Shown here: one piece after another, positions 37,515-47,893 of the stretch
Position numbering within the stretch: the stretch's first letter is position 1
How the letters are laid out: the number at the start of each line of letters is the position of its first letter
DNA from: Argyresthia goedartella
Lineage: Eukaryota > Arthropoda > Insecta > Lepidoptera > Argyresthiidae
Assembly: GCA_949825045.1 (NCBI GenBank)
Contig: OX463813.1
Coordinates: 2,294,001 to 2,358,000 of the forward strand
Direction of reading: 5' to 3'
DNA length: 64,000 nucleotides
Notes under the pieces: model-generated
Seen by the model: only the letters and a program-made list of their open reading frames with translations
Told to the model about the DNA's origin: nothing
Databases searched by the model: none
Program-made: the position numbers and the translations under genes

Positions 37515-38112
37515 ATTTAAATTCAAGCTGCCCAAATTAGAATATGAAGACCGATGTTCACGGCTCCATCTTCTTCCTCTGAATTTGCGCAGGGATATTG
37601 CCGACGTAGCATTGCTCATGAAAATTGCTAGGGGTACCGTAGACTGTCCAAATCTACTCAACAAATTAAATTTTAAGGTCCCCAGTCGTAGTACTCGTAC
37701 ACGTCCACTATTTCAGCTACCCTTGGTTCATCGCAACTACAGGGAAAATTCATTTCTCGTCAGAGCCTGCTCGACATTTAATCGTCTCTTCAAAACTAAT
37801 ATCTATGATGATCAGGACATTGATATTTTTAACAGCAGCGTTCAATCACTAGGTAATACTATCATTAGGAGGTTTGTAGCGAGTCGTGGTAACGTAGATG
37901 GAGGAGTGCGTGAGCAGTATAATCCTTATAATCTTCCCTTCTGTGTGATTTGATTTAATCTATTTTAAGAACTAAGTTACGTGCTGTTATTATTTAGACG
38001 ACCATATGTGGATGCTTGTAGTATGTAGCTTTTAGTATGCCATTTCCAATGTTAGTAAAAGTTACAGCTGTAAGCTTCCCTAAGAAAATAAAAATAAAAT
38101 AAAATAAAAATA
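37515..38112 (+). mobile_element. 5'-truncated LINE, extreme ORF2 C-terminus
   Basis: The frame to 37953 reads KLPKLEYEDRCSRLHLLPL, RRDIADVALLMKIARGTVDCPNLL, VPSRSTRTRPLFQLP and NSFLVRACSTFNRL. This matches the C-terminal YEDRL..L.LLPL..RR...D...LYK...G..DCP.LL pattern of insect LINE ORF2s. The tail is (AATAA)n at about 38090-38115. Confidence 0.75.
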
Positions 38113-38160
38113 AATAATTATAATAATTCAGAGTTTGCTTCGTTTGAGATGTATGTATAT

Positions 38161-38493
38161 GTCGTAAGCATATCGTAGAATTGACTATATCATGGAATAG
38201 CCAATCATACTTGAATTAGAATTTCCATTGAACGAAGAAATATTTTAGGGCAAAACACTGCGGTAGACTAAACATTTCGACAAGTGTAACACAAAAAACA
38301 CTACGTACTGAATACAATTGCTTTTAAAAAGACATGTTTTCGTGTTATTCAGCCCTTTCTGATCATTTCAAAAAATAATTGACTATATCATGAAATGGTT
38401 GGCTGTTTCTTGATATACTTTGTTAATTCATGGTTCTTATCGTATAATTTGATTATTTCATAAAATAATCAAATTATACGATATAGCTACGAC
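38161..38493. mobile_element. MITE with GTCGTA ends, copy 2
   Basis: Ends GTCGTAAGCATATCGTAGAATTG and, reversed from the right, GTCGTAGCTATATCGTATAATTTG. The interior has GGGCAAAACACTGCGGTAG and TGCTTTTAAAAAGACATGTTTTC, the reverse complements of blocks in copy 1 (13218-13544), so it lies in the opposite orientation. Confidence 0.7.
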
Positions 38494-38498
38494 ATATA

Positions 38499-38723
38499 CA
38501 AGGTGTAACAGAAAGGCGTAGTCATATTTTAGGCGGTTGTTAGGGATATCATTATGAACAACTTTTACTATAAAACCGGCTTGGGGCGAGCGGTCAGCTG
38601 TTTTTTATGGAGATGTGAAATATAAAGCTGCTTTGATTGAATTCAGTTTTAAAATAAAAGTTGTTGAGAATGATTTCCCCAACAACCCTCTAAAACATGA
38701 CTACAACTGTCTATCACACCCTG
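38499..38723. mobile_element. 225-bp MITE with long inverted ends
   Basis: The left arm (GTAGTCATATTTTAGGCGGTTGTTAGGGATATCATTATGAACAACTTTTA) is mirrored by the right arm (TAAAAGTTGTTGAGAATGATTTCCCCAACAACCCTCTAAAACATGACTAC). Together with AAGGTGT/ACACCCT these give arms of about 75 bp. Non-coding. Confidence 0.75.
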
Positions 38724-39160
38724 GATAATACTGCTTGCAGGAAATTAAACAAAAGTATGTGGATGTGTATTATTATTATTATTATTATGTCTTGCGATAC
38801 TGGCGGTAGGCCATTCTATGGACTCGTTGAAAAATTGTTAAGCAACGTGGGTAATGGAGTGACGCAATGTTTGTTTCATAAGCTTACTAAACAAAACATA
38901 TCTAACTTATATTATAAATGTGAAAGTATCTATGTTAGGATGTTTGGATGTTTAGATGTTTGTGTGTTTGTGCCTCAATCATGCTAAAACGGCACAGAAT
39001 TAGCACAGAGATAGTTTATTAGCTAGATTAACATATGGGATACTTTTTATCCGACTTCATCAGAAGGAGGGTAACGTTATCTCGGTAAATAATAATTCCT
39101 AGGAACACGCAGATGAAGTAGCGGCCATCAGCTAGTACTGCATAATTAAAAGTACCATTT
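38724..39160. other. Spacer with (TAT)n; no gene
   Basis: A short ATT/TAT run lies at 38769-38788. The 96-codon frame at 38697-38987 crosses it and has no domain. Confidence 0.4.
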
Positions 39161-39476
39161 TCCAGCGACTTCTTCAAGGGGCGGCGCAGCGGCGGACCCT
39201 GCGGAGGGTCTCAAGCGGCGCTAGTGTGCCGCCCTCGGGGAGGACTACATATTTGTGCCGTTTGGCGTGGAGACCCTCGGGCCGTGGGGAACTGACGCGC
39301 GGCGAGTCTTTAAAGAGATTGCGAAAAGACTCGTTGAAGCGTCGGGTGATCCAAGAGCTGGCACCTTCCTCGCCCAGCGCATAAGCCTGGCTCTACAGCG
39401 AGGCAATGGTGCCAGCATGTTGGGCACTCTGCCTCTCGACGGCGGCGATCTGAGGGATATTTTTTATTTAATTTAA
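39161..39476 (+). pseudogene. C-terminal fragment of a retroelement-type ORF
   Basis: GC-rich DNA with one open frame running DYIFVPFGVETLGPWGTDARRVFKEIAKRL...SGDPRAGTFLAQRISLALQRGNGASMLGT. I recall this VETLGPWG...A..F...RL...TGD.R....L.QRIS.A.QRGNA.S..GT pattern at the very C-terminus of reverse-transcriptase polyproteins in insects and other animals. The rest of that ORF is absent. It is immediately followed by another LINE's tail. Confidence 0.45.
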
Positions 39477-39534
39477 TATTTGTACATAAGTCGGGTTATT
39501 TTGTGTTTATTACTACTGTATAATTTATTCTCAT

Positions 39535-41600
39535 ACTCATACTCATACTCAATCATTTATTGCACTCCATAGGTTTACAAAGATGGTAGAACAGATTTAA
39601 CAAAGTACCAAATATGGACCCTGACACGGGCATGGCAATGTAGTGTCCTCTTGGAGGACGCTTGAAACTTACATAATGACTTACTTCTAAGTTAAATTTA
39701 TATAATACTAAAGAATTTAAATATTTATTTAGGTAGGTACATATTACTTTTATATGGTACATATTACTTTTATATTTATATTTAAACATATTTATTTCTC
39801 TATTATCTTAAGTCATCATCATTTTCGTATATATTATATTATTATCTATTTCAGTATATATTTAGTTATATTTTTTTTTTTTTTTTTTAAAAAACCCCTA
39901 TCACTTAGTGCGGCCTTCTTCTTTAGTTATATATTAAATATCTTTTAAGTTTATCTTCTAGTGAAGTTTTTGTAAATTTGGTATATAGGTATAGTAGGAT
40001 TTAGGTAGGTATAGTAAATATATCTTCTAAATATTCATTTAAGGTATAGTAACATTTTGATATCAATAATTGTTTTAAAAGTTTCGTAAATGTATTGTTG
40101 CTTGTTTCTGTTTTAATATATTCGGGTAATTTATTGTATATTTTGATTGACATTATTAATGGGCTAGATGAATGGAGTTTCAGGCGGGAGGCGGGCAGTA
40201 TTAGATTATTTTTACGGGTGGGTCTTAGAGAGTAGTTAGTAGGTATATTTTCTCGTTTTGTATAGAAATCGGGATATGTTCGCACAAACTTACAAGTTTC
40301 AAAAATGTAAATGCTTGTTAGTGTGAGGAGCTCAAGCTTTATAAAGTGAGGTCTACAACTATCGGTTGACTCTATATTTACCAAAATTCGGATTAGACGT
40401 TTTTGCAGAGTAAAGATAGAAGGAGCATTTGTACTGTTTCCCCAAAGGATTATGCCATAGTTTAACCATGCATGCCCGTAGGCATAGTATACAGTAATTG
40501 CAGTTTTTAGATCTGTAGTAGTTTTTATTACTCGTAATGCATAGGCGAATTTTGAAAGTTTAGCTCTAATCTTTGTTATATGAATTTTCCAGTCTATATG
40601 TGTATCTATTGTTAGGCCTAGTAGGTTAAAATTATTTACAGTTTCAAGTTCAATATTATTATATGTCAGGTTAATATTGATAGGAGATTTCTGGTATGGG
40701 TGGAACAACATTAATTTTGTTTTTTTATAGTTAATTTCGAGGTTGTGATCACTAAGCCAATTTACAGTTTTATTTAGAATGGGGAATAGCTTTCCATTCA
40801 GATCAATTTCATTGTAGCATGACGTAAGTAGGGAAATGTCGTCGGCAAATAAGACGCATTTCTTTTTATCTATGATCTTTGGTAGGTCGTTGATGTAGAT
40901 TAGGAATAGGAGGCATCCTATTACACTACCTTGGGGAATGGATGCGTGTATACTAGTGTTCTTTGAGCGAATATTCTGAATTTCGCTTGTCTGGTGGTTA
41001 AAAAATTCTATTTCAACCAACTGTTCTCTATTGTGTAAGTAAGATGTGAACCATTTATGAGCAATTCCGCGGATTCCTACACCATATAATTTATCTAGCA
41101 ATATTTTGTATTGCACTTTATCGTAAGCTTTAGTCATGTCTAGCAAGATTCCGACAGCATACTGTTTATTATCTAAGATGTTAACTATTTCCTGTATATA
41201 TTTAAAAACTGCTAAGGTAGTGGAATGCTTTTTTCGAAAGCCGTTTTGGCAATCGTCTAAAATTTTTATATTTCTCACAGAAAGTATATACACGGTCATA
41301 CATAACTTTTTCGAATATTTTAGAGGCTGACGGTAATAACGCGATCGGGCGGTAATTATTTACATCGAGTTTACTATTTTTCTTGTGAATAGGTTTTACT
41401 ACGGCCTTTTTTAGTAAATCTGGAAAAACACCTTCAGTTAGCGATTGATTTATTAATAGGAAAAGTGGCAGAGTTAACTGCTCCGCACATTGTCTAAGAA
41501 TAATCGGTGGTATTTCATCAAAGCCATGACTCATATTTGTCTTTTGATTTTTTAATAATTTAAATATTTCTCTACGCGTTACTGGACGTAGAAACATTGT
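39535..41600 (-). mobile_element. 5'-truncated LINE with a nearly open reverse transcriptase
   Basis: The 3' tail is (TCATAC)n at 39535-39553 (+ strand reading). ORF2 is open in two overlapping frames (see next entry). The element starts abruptly at about 41600 within the linker, so it is truncated. Confidence 0.85.
40001..41597 (-). pseudogene. Reverse transcriptase of the 39535-41600 LINE, one frameshift
   Basis: The first frame (41597-41202) has SHGFDEIPPIILRQCAEQLTLPLFLLINQSL, FPDLLKKAVVKPIHKK and NYRPIALLPSASKIFEKV. The second (41299-40001) has CQNGFRKKHSTTLAVF, GILLDMTKAYDKVQY (motif A, Asp present), ASIPQGSVIGCLLFLIYINDLP (motif B), VLFADDISLL (motif C, FADD), and the C-terminal LNYGIILWGNSTNAPSIFTLQKRLIRI. 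A single indel near 41280 separates them. The C-terminus resembles that of the 34935 family, so the two are related lineages. Confidence 0.85.
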
Positions 41601-41604
41601 ATTT

Positions 41605-41775
41605 TCAGTGGGTGAGAGGTTCTACTTTCACATTGACTTCAATAATATGCAGGCATTGATAAGTGTTTTTGCATTACCCGAAAAGGGTCCATAATTGAGA
41701 CTGTTATTTAATTTTAAGACCTTATTTATACATTATGGTGCAATAAAGTTTTGATTTGATTTGATTTGATTTGGT
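41605..41775 (+). mobile_element. 3' tip of a LINE with (TTTGA)n tail
   Basis: Non-coding DNA ending ATTATGGTGCAATAAAGTTTTGATTTGATTTGATTTGATTTGG, the polyadenylation-like signal and pentanucleotide tail of a LINE. It is joined head to head with the preceding minus-strand LINE. Confidence 0.6.
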
Positions 41776-41934
41776 ATTAAAAGTGGACAAAATGTAGAGA
41801 TTGTTTTGATCGCGATGTGATGCTAGATGCAGAAATGAAACAAAGGTATGTGGAGAGATGAGGCAAGCTACCACCCCTGTCAGAATGTTTAGTGTTGTTA
41901 CTTTACCCAATATGATTAGCATGATGATGACGAC

Positions 41935-42110
41935 TGCTGTTGCGTAGCGGTCGAGGCTCTGCCTCGCGAGCGAGACGTCGCGGCTGTGAACTCCGGCCGG
42001 GAGGAAAAACATGTCCATGTCGGATATTTTGTTAATGTTTGTGACTGTGTGTCTGATCCCACGACATAAGGTTTCCTCGTGTAGGGCCAGAAGCAAGGTA
42101 TGTGGTTGTA
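41935..42110 (+). mobile_element. tRNA-derived SINE (family 2), copy with altered head
   Basis: Body GTGTGTCTGATCCCACGACATAAGGTTTCCTCGTGTAGGGCCAG is diagnostic; the head (TTGCGTAGCGGTCGAGGCTCTGCCTCGCGAGCG, with a weak GTGAACTCC B box) is decayed. Confidence 0.6.
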
Positions 42111-42559
42111 TAATGAATGGGTTTCCTATCTACGTATTACTTGCGAATCAGTTCTGGCATATAGTGCGGTATGAGTTTGTTAAATGATCTTCCGCAATAG
42201 AAAATAGTTTGGCGGTTTCCTGATCATATGCTACGGCAAATGGGCTAACCCCCTATTACGCAAACGTGAGTACAACTTTTGGTTGCTTCTTCCACCCTTT
42301 TAAATGTAAAAATGTGTGACCGTTGTATTATCGACGTGCATGTTTACGATGTCCTAGCCTCTCACTACCCAGTTATCCGTTTACCTGTCGGTGAATAGCT
42401 TCGGAAATCGTACGGCGCGCCGCGTTTTGTTATCGCATTGTTGTTTTGTTATGTTGCGTTATGTTATTGTTAAAGTAATAATAAATAAATAAATAAAGTT
42501 GGTTAAGTGGGAGTCAGCCAAAGAAAAACCTGTGCCATCATACAATAAAAACAGCCAAT
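42111..42559. other. Spacer, no gene
   Basis: Contains (AATA)n at 42480-42497 after GTTATTGTTAAAGTAATAAT. Nothing else recognised. Confidence 0.4.
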
Positions 42560-42727
42560 CTTGTATGGGGACCCCATTCAATATAGAAAAACACATGCAG
42601 TTCATTCTGTGAAAACTATTCATCTCTCTACCTTTTACGATTCATGAGATACATTACATCCCGCTGACGGACAGATAGACGAACGGGCAGCGGAGGCTTA
42701 GAAATAGGGTACAGAACCCTAAAAACT
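42560..42727 (+). repeat. Lepidoptera-type GGTACGGAACCC repeat, 3' part
   Basis: Ends TTCATGAGATACATTACATC, GACGGACAGATAGACGAACGGGCAGCGGAGGCTTAGAAATAGGGTACAGAACCCTAAAAA, homologous to the ends of the 9557 and 44516 copies. Confidence 0.65.
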
Positions 42728-42743
42728 AAGAGATTTTTAACTG

Positions 42744-42998
42744 ACGACCCGAATGGCCGAGTCGGCAGTGACGCTGCCTACGAAACCAAGGGTCCCGGGT
42801 TCGAGTCCCGGTGGGGGCAAATATTTGTTTGATGAGAACGGATGTTTGTATACCCTAGTCATGGTTGTTTATCTATCTAAGTACAATATTTATCTTTTTA
42901 AGTATGTGTATCGTTGTCTAATACCCAAGATTCAGGGAGTCCTAGTTTGGGGCTAGATCAATGTGTGTAAATAGTGTCCAAGGTATAAAAAAATAAAA
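42744..42998 (+). mobile_element. tRNA-derived SINE (family 1), complete copy
   Basis: A box TGGCCGAGTCGG and B box GGTTCGAGTCCC are intact. The full body follows and the tail is A-rich rather than (ATT)n. It lies 17 bp after the preceding repeat. Confidence 0.88.
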
Positions 42999-43067
42999 AA
43001 AACTGATGTTTGTACAGTAAATTCAAATAAAAAAATCTTTAATATTTACAAATATGCTTAGTTATCT

Positions 43068-43125
43068 TTTTTGCCTCTTCTCTACATTGGAGCACAGTGG
43101 GAGAGGAAGAGAGAAGAAACTCCAG
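43068..43125 (+). repeat. Dispersed 55-bp motif, copy 1
   Basis: TTTGCCTCTTCTCTACATTGGAGCACAGTGGGAGAGGAAGAG is homologous to the reverse complements of 58032-58092 and 59050-59105 and to 59665-59700. Identity unknown. Confidence 0.5.
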
Positions 43126-43163
43126 GACATGTGGACTGGAAGAAGAGGATGTGTTCTTATTGC

Positions 43164-43605
43164 AACCCAAATGGCCGAGTCGGCAGTGACCCTGCCTACG
43201 AAGCCAAGGGTCCCGGGTTCGAGTCCCGGTGGGGGCAAATATTCTTATTTCTTTCTTTTAAATCTTAATTGTACACTAGGACTACCTCTCTATAAATATT
43301 TTTTCCTTTCCTCACAGGTTAGCTGTAAGAAATTTCTTTTTAGAAATAAGCTCACCTTTGCATATTGTTCGTTGTATTTTTTCCATTGTGTTTTCTGTGC
43401 AATAAAGAATTATTATTATTAAATATTTGTTTGATGAGAACGGATGTGTGTACCCTAATCATGGTTGTTTATCTATCCAAGTATAATATTTATGTATAAA
43501 AGTATGTGAATCGTTGTCTAGTACCCAAGATACATGGAATCCTAGTTTGGTCCTAGATCAATGTGTGTTAATAGTGTCCAAAGTAATATAATATAATAAT
43601 AATAT
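43164..43605 (+). mobile_element. tRNA-derived SINE (family 1), split by a nested insertion
   Basis: Head and B box at 43164-43236, then AAATATT, the nested element, AAATATT again, and the rest of the SINE (TGTTTGATGAGAACGG ... CCAAAGTAAT) ending in an (ATA)n tail. Confidence 0.88.
43244..43420 (+). mobile_element. 177-bp nested insertion with 7-bp target duplication
   Basis: It is bracketed by AAATATT (43237-43243, 43421-43427). The inserted DNA ends TTTTCTGTGCAATAAAGAATTATTATTATT, like a LINE 3' UTR with polyadenylation signal and (ATT)n tail, so it is a heavily 5'-truncated LINE or a SINE mobilised by one. Confidence 0.8.
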
Positions 43606-44515
43606 TCTTCTTGTATGTGTCTCTCCACTATTGGAGATTGGCTGTCAGCTCGCCACACTCCTCCTAGTTTTTTTTTTTTTTTAATCAAATTTATTTATTC
43701 GTGCTGAAAAATTACATAGGTAGGTATAATAAGTAGGTATAGCATTTAATTATTACACTGCTGATATTTGTTTTGCGTACCTCAGGGAAGCTCTGTCCCC
43801 TACACTAAGTAAAACTTGTATAGTAGGGTTACAGCGTCTCTCTTTGGCTGTGTTTTATGCTCTTATTTAAAATTATTTTATTTAGGTGAATATAGGAATA
43901 TAGGTTATGAAATAGGTTTATTTTAGTTAGTTGAAAATCAAGAGTATAATCCTATCTGCTGTGGCTACTTCTGTCCAGTCTCTGATGCAGTACATGTGCA
44001 TACTCCGTCACGTTAAAATAATATACAATTGCGGCCATAGGTTCGTTGGGGAATGTGAGCATAAACATACCCAAAGTTACTTCAGCTGATTATTGAAAAA
44101 GTAGGGAAGGTGAAATAGTTTTTATTTAATTATAAGAAGAAGTGTTACTGTCAGATAGATGAATAAGCTTTCCGATCTATGTGTGGAATTTCGTGTTTGT
44201 CTTTCAGCAAAACCTCCCTAGTTCCACTGTTAACACAGTTCCTGTCGCGACAACAGGAGATTCAATGTTTATATTAATAATGTTTCAATGGTATTGTCGG
44301 ATTTGCTCCTTTGTCTGAACTGTTCAGGATATCGAGTTGTGATTGTGATTTGATTTGATTGTAAAGGTGCATTGTTGCTTGATTGTTTGGACTTGTTGAG
44401 CTATAGTTATTAGGTACTACTTATACTATGTTGTATAGTTTGAGTCTTTATATAGTGCAGAATATCAAAAGGGTGGAAGAGGATCAAATTGTATCGATAA
44501 AAATATATTTGAATA
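43606..44515. other. Spacer with repeat fragments, no gene
   Basis: TTCTTGTATGTGTCTCTCCACTATTGGAGATTGGCTGTCAGCTC near 43610 looks like a dispersed-repeat fragment. A T run lies at 43669-43682. No credible frame. Confidence 0.4.
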
Positions 44516-44940
44516 AAACCGGTCAAGTGCGAGTCTAAATCGCGTACGAAGGGTTCCGTACCACAGTACAATGGTAGGGATGGTGTGGAGTGAATAGTTT
44601 GGATTTTACATAGCAAAATGTTGTTTACAAAGTTGGTGCGGCTACTTTCACACTCCACGTACGTAATCAGTTGCATTCATAAGTTTTTATGTGGTATTGA
44701 CAGAATTGTTGTATGGGAGCCCTCTTAATTATTTATTTTAATCTGTGTTTTAGTATTTTTTGTTATAGCGGCAACAGAAATACCCATCTGTCAAATATGT
44801 CAAACATCTGTCTATCTATCACAGTTCATGAGATACAGCCTGGTGACGACGGACGGACGGACTAACGGACGGACGGACAGCGGAAGCTTAGTAATAGGGG
44901 CCAGTATGGCACCCTTTGGGTACGGAACCCTTAAAAGGGT
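44516..44940 (+). repeat. Lepidoptera-type GGTACGGAACCC repeat, long copy
   Basis: Starts AACCGGTCAAGTGCGAGTC, then AAGGGTTCCGTACCACAGTACAATGG, a unique body, GCGGCAACAGAAATACCC, TTCATGAGATACAGCCTGGTGAC, a (GGAC)n run, and ends GGGTACGGAACCCTT. The body closely matches the reverse complement of 10284-10733. Inverted termini AAGGGTTCCGTACC / GGTACGGAACCCTT. Confidence 0.78.
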
Positions 44941-45168
44941 TATCTGTAAAAATGTCGCAATTCGTCATTGATTGGCGCCAGTGATTATAGTGCAATCGGA
45001 AAGCACTCTATGGTCTGTGACCGGAAGTCAGACGTAACTTTTTTGTAATAGTTGTCATAGAAATACGACAATTGCCTCGAATATGATAGGCTTGTTCTTT
45101 GGGTGCTTTTGCGATGGGTATTGAATGATATCAGCCATCAGTCCCCCCAAACGCGAGATTTGTCGGTC

Positions 45169-45172
45169 CAAG
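45169..45172. repeat. Target-site duplication of the LTR element, left (CAAG)
   Basis: CAAG precedes the 5' LTR; the same four bases follow the 3' LTR at 54944-54947. Confidence 0.85.
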
Positions 45173-47375
45173 TGTAATGGTACACGAGAGTCGGTACATT
45201 AGATACTTCATTCTGCGTGATAGAGGGCTAGCCCAACGCCGCGCTGTTTTGAATACGAGAATCGGTTCAGATAACGTTTGGGGGTTTTGCATAGCTTACT
45301 GGCAAAGTTTGAAAAAAGACGCGTGGGTTCATTCGTGGAATTTCAGTTCAGGCCAAGTTTTTTTGTCGCATTCCTGCGACATGTGTAGAAATCAGAGCCG
45401 ATTTGGCTGCGCGTTGAATAAAATTATGAATAACTAAATAATGAAAGGTTATTACGGAACGGAGAAAGCTATTATGTTGATTGCAAATATACAATTGCGA
45501 TTGAGGTATGATATGGAGAGTCTGACACCTCTATTTTGAATATCATTCTAGAGGTCTTTGCCACGCGCGTCTAGCGGTCGGGAAATGCTTAATTAATCGC
45601 AACAAGCTTTTATTGGTCAGCGATCAACAGATTCTGTGTATCGGCAGTACCAAATGATTTGAGTGATAACCTACGGTTGATCATAGTGAATATGCGTACA
45701 CACAATTTGTAGAACGGCGGATCTGCATGGCATGGTTGAAATTGGACCCTGTGTAGTTAGTGATAAGAAGCTTCGCTTGGGCAGAGCGTATTTGCAAAGG
45801 ACGCATGTGGGGCATATAAATACCAGAGCGTGGGAGGGGAGTTCATTCAGTCTCTGCGTCTAGCCGCTGTGACAGTCGTCTTCACGAGTTCTAAACAGTT
45901 TTGGCTGCCGTGTTACGCGTCAGAACTATACGAATTGGTGATTGCGAAGTTTCAGTGGGTTTTCGTGAGTGTCTGAAGCGCCGAGATATACCTCGGTTCC
46001 TACCTTTATATCAACCTACCCCTAATTCCAAAACTATCCTTGGGTCGTTAGGAAAGAACTTGTAAGTCAATTATTCTGAGTCTGAGTCTGGGCTTGGAGC
46101 GACCCTAAATTCCTTTTTCCTTCACCATAGGGTTCCTGGATTGGCTCTTAGGATATTCGCGGGCTAATCCTCTCCTCATTCCTTTAGAGTAGCGAGTTTT
46201 GTAATTCCCACACACACAGTCGTTAAACATTCAAGCACATTCAAATCAAACTCAACCATTTTCGAGTGGTGTCGATAATGGACGTGGTATAACACTAGGT
46301 TTTTAGACTAGGCTAGACAGGAGTTTAGTTGCGGCTAAACCTAGGTTGTCAGGGCATAGGGAGACTGTTTGATCGATGAGGTTCCGCGGATGGAAATAAC
46401 AAATTCAGAACAAAGTTAAACCGGTGTCAACACAGTTAACATATACTGTTGATATTTTGACATTTGAGTGTTGTCGGGGACGCGCGAAGAGATCAATTCA
46501 CAGTCTAAAGTTCATTGTTTAGGTCCGGGTAGGTGTTTTGCATTGCCTTGGGTCAGATTGGATTCAAGTTGCATTTTTAAATTAAATGTAAATTTCGCTG
46601 GATATCTAATGTGTAAGTTGAGTCGGTATATATGATTTGGCTCAGCCCAGGACGTGCTGCGGCTAGTGGAATTCATAGTTCGGTATTTATCGAATTATGC
46701 ACTTCGCTATGGTGTGGGTTAGATATCCTAAAACAAAAATGCTTGCGTTTCGATAACATCCAGCTCAAATTGCGCAGAGTTGAAGGTTTCAAAACGTTAC
46801 GAACCTTTTGAGGTAACCGCTAGTTCAGAACCCATTTCGGAACTCAAATCGCAATTGTGTAAACCGGTCTTTTCGGATCGTTATTGCCGTGAACAAAATA
46901 TATAATTGGAACCACCACAAGCCGCTACGAGCGAGCACATGAAATATAATTGAGTACTCACGTCGTAAAACTACGACGGATATCTATACTATAACTGTGA
47001 TCGATCACTAAAACTAAAACTAAAATTACAACAAAAGATGTTCCAATGCGCTCATATATACAAAAACCAGATGGTGCCATCACATAAAATATAACAACGA
47101 TCGTTTTGGCGCAATACACCGCTGACTGATGCGAATTACCGGCTCGCGGACATATATGCTTTCTCTGTCTAACTTGAAACTGTAACTTTCCGAACCAAGC
47201 TTCGTTCGACTATTGTACGCCTAACAGATTTCTCGATGAACGAGAAATTCAGACTTATCATTCTTACTTACAAATCTTACAGCTGAATCGGGTCCTCTCA
47301 TTTTGGGATAGATAGAATAGACGATCATAGCTACTGTTAGCGGCGGCTACGACCTTTGGCAGTGGGCCCGTTACA
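45173..47375 (+). repeat. 5' LTR (2203 bp)
   Basis: Identical to 52741-54943 apart from base 45301. Contains a TATA box and Inr-like start (see next entry). U3 would be about 676 bp and R plus U5 about 1.5 kb. An 86-codon frame (45177-45437) in U3 is present in both copies but has no known domain. Confidence 0.95.
45815..45852 (+). promoter_or_regulatory. LTR promoter: TATA box and initiator
   Basis: TATAAA at 45815-45820 and TCAGTC at 45847-45852 (arthropod initiator TCAGT), spaced 34 nt from first T to the A at 45849. The same sequence in the 3' LTR lies 7568 bp downstream. Confidence 0.6.
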
Positions 47376-47381
47376 GATTTT

Positions 47382-47400
47382 TGGTGCCGAGACGGAAGGA
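47382..47400 (+). other. Candidate primer-binding site
   Basis: TGGTGCCGAGACGGAAGGA starts 6 nt after the LTR end. The TGG pairs with the CCA end of a tRNA; I cannot identify which tRNA. Confidence 0.5.
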
Positions 47401-47613
47401 TATCCTAGATAGTCTGATACCTAGATATTCCTAGATATTCTAAAAGAATCAAGGTCTAACGCGTTACTTTTAAAAATAACACAACGTAGAAACGATTTTA
47501 AACAGTTCAGTTTTGTAAATAAGAAATAAGCAAAAAAAAGGGGCATTGGTTTCAGACGAGCTGCGACTAGAAAAAAACGTTAGTCGGGTAGCACGAGACG
47601 ATAGCACGGGTTG

Positions 47614-47873
47614 ACGACCCGAATGGCCGAGTCGGTAGTGACGCTGCCTGCGAAACCGGGGGTCCCGGGTTCGAATCCCGGTGGGGCAAATGTTTGTTTG
47701 ATGAGAGCGGTTGTTTGTACCCTAGTCATGGTTGTTTATCTATCTAAGTATAATATTTCTCTATAAGTATATATAACGTTGTCTAGTGCCCAAGATACAG
47801 GGAATCCTAGTTTGGGGCTGGATCAATGTGTGTAAGGGGTGTCCAAGGTATTATTATTATTATTATTATTATT
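47614..47873 (+). mobile_element. SINE (family 1) in the leader of the LTR retrotransposon
   Basis: Complete head (A box TGGCCGAGTCGG, B box GGTTCGAATCCC), body and (ATT)n tail, ending 20 nt before the gag AUG. It opens a frame at 47786 that is continuous with gag, adding 36 SINE-encoded codons including eight tyrosines from the tail. Confidence 0.88.
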
Positions 47874-47893
47874 CACTTTCGCACACAAGTGAA

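Noticed and set aside
42753..43422. Frames of 67-122 codons
   Set aside because: They run through SINE copies (MAESAVTLPTKPRVPGSSPGG is the translated SINE head) and are not genes.
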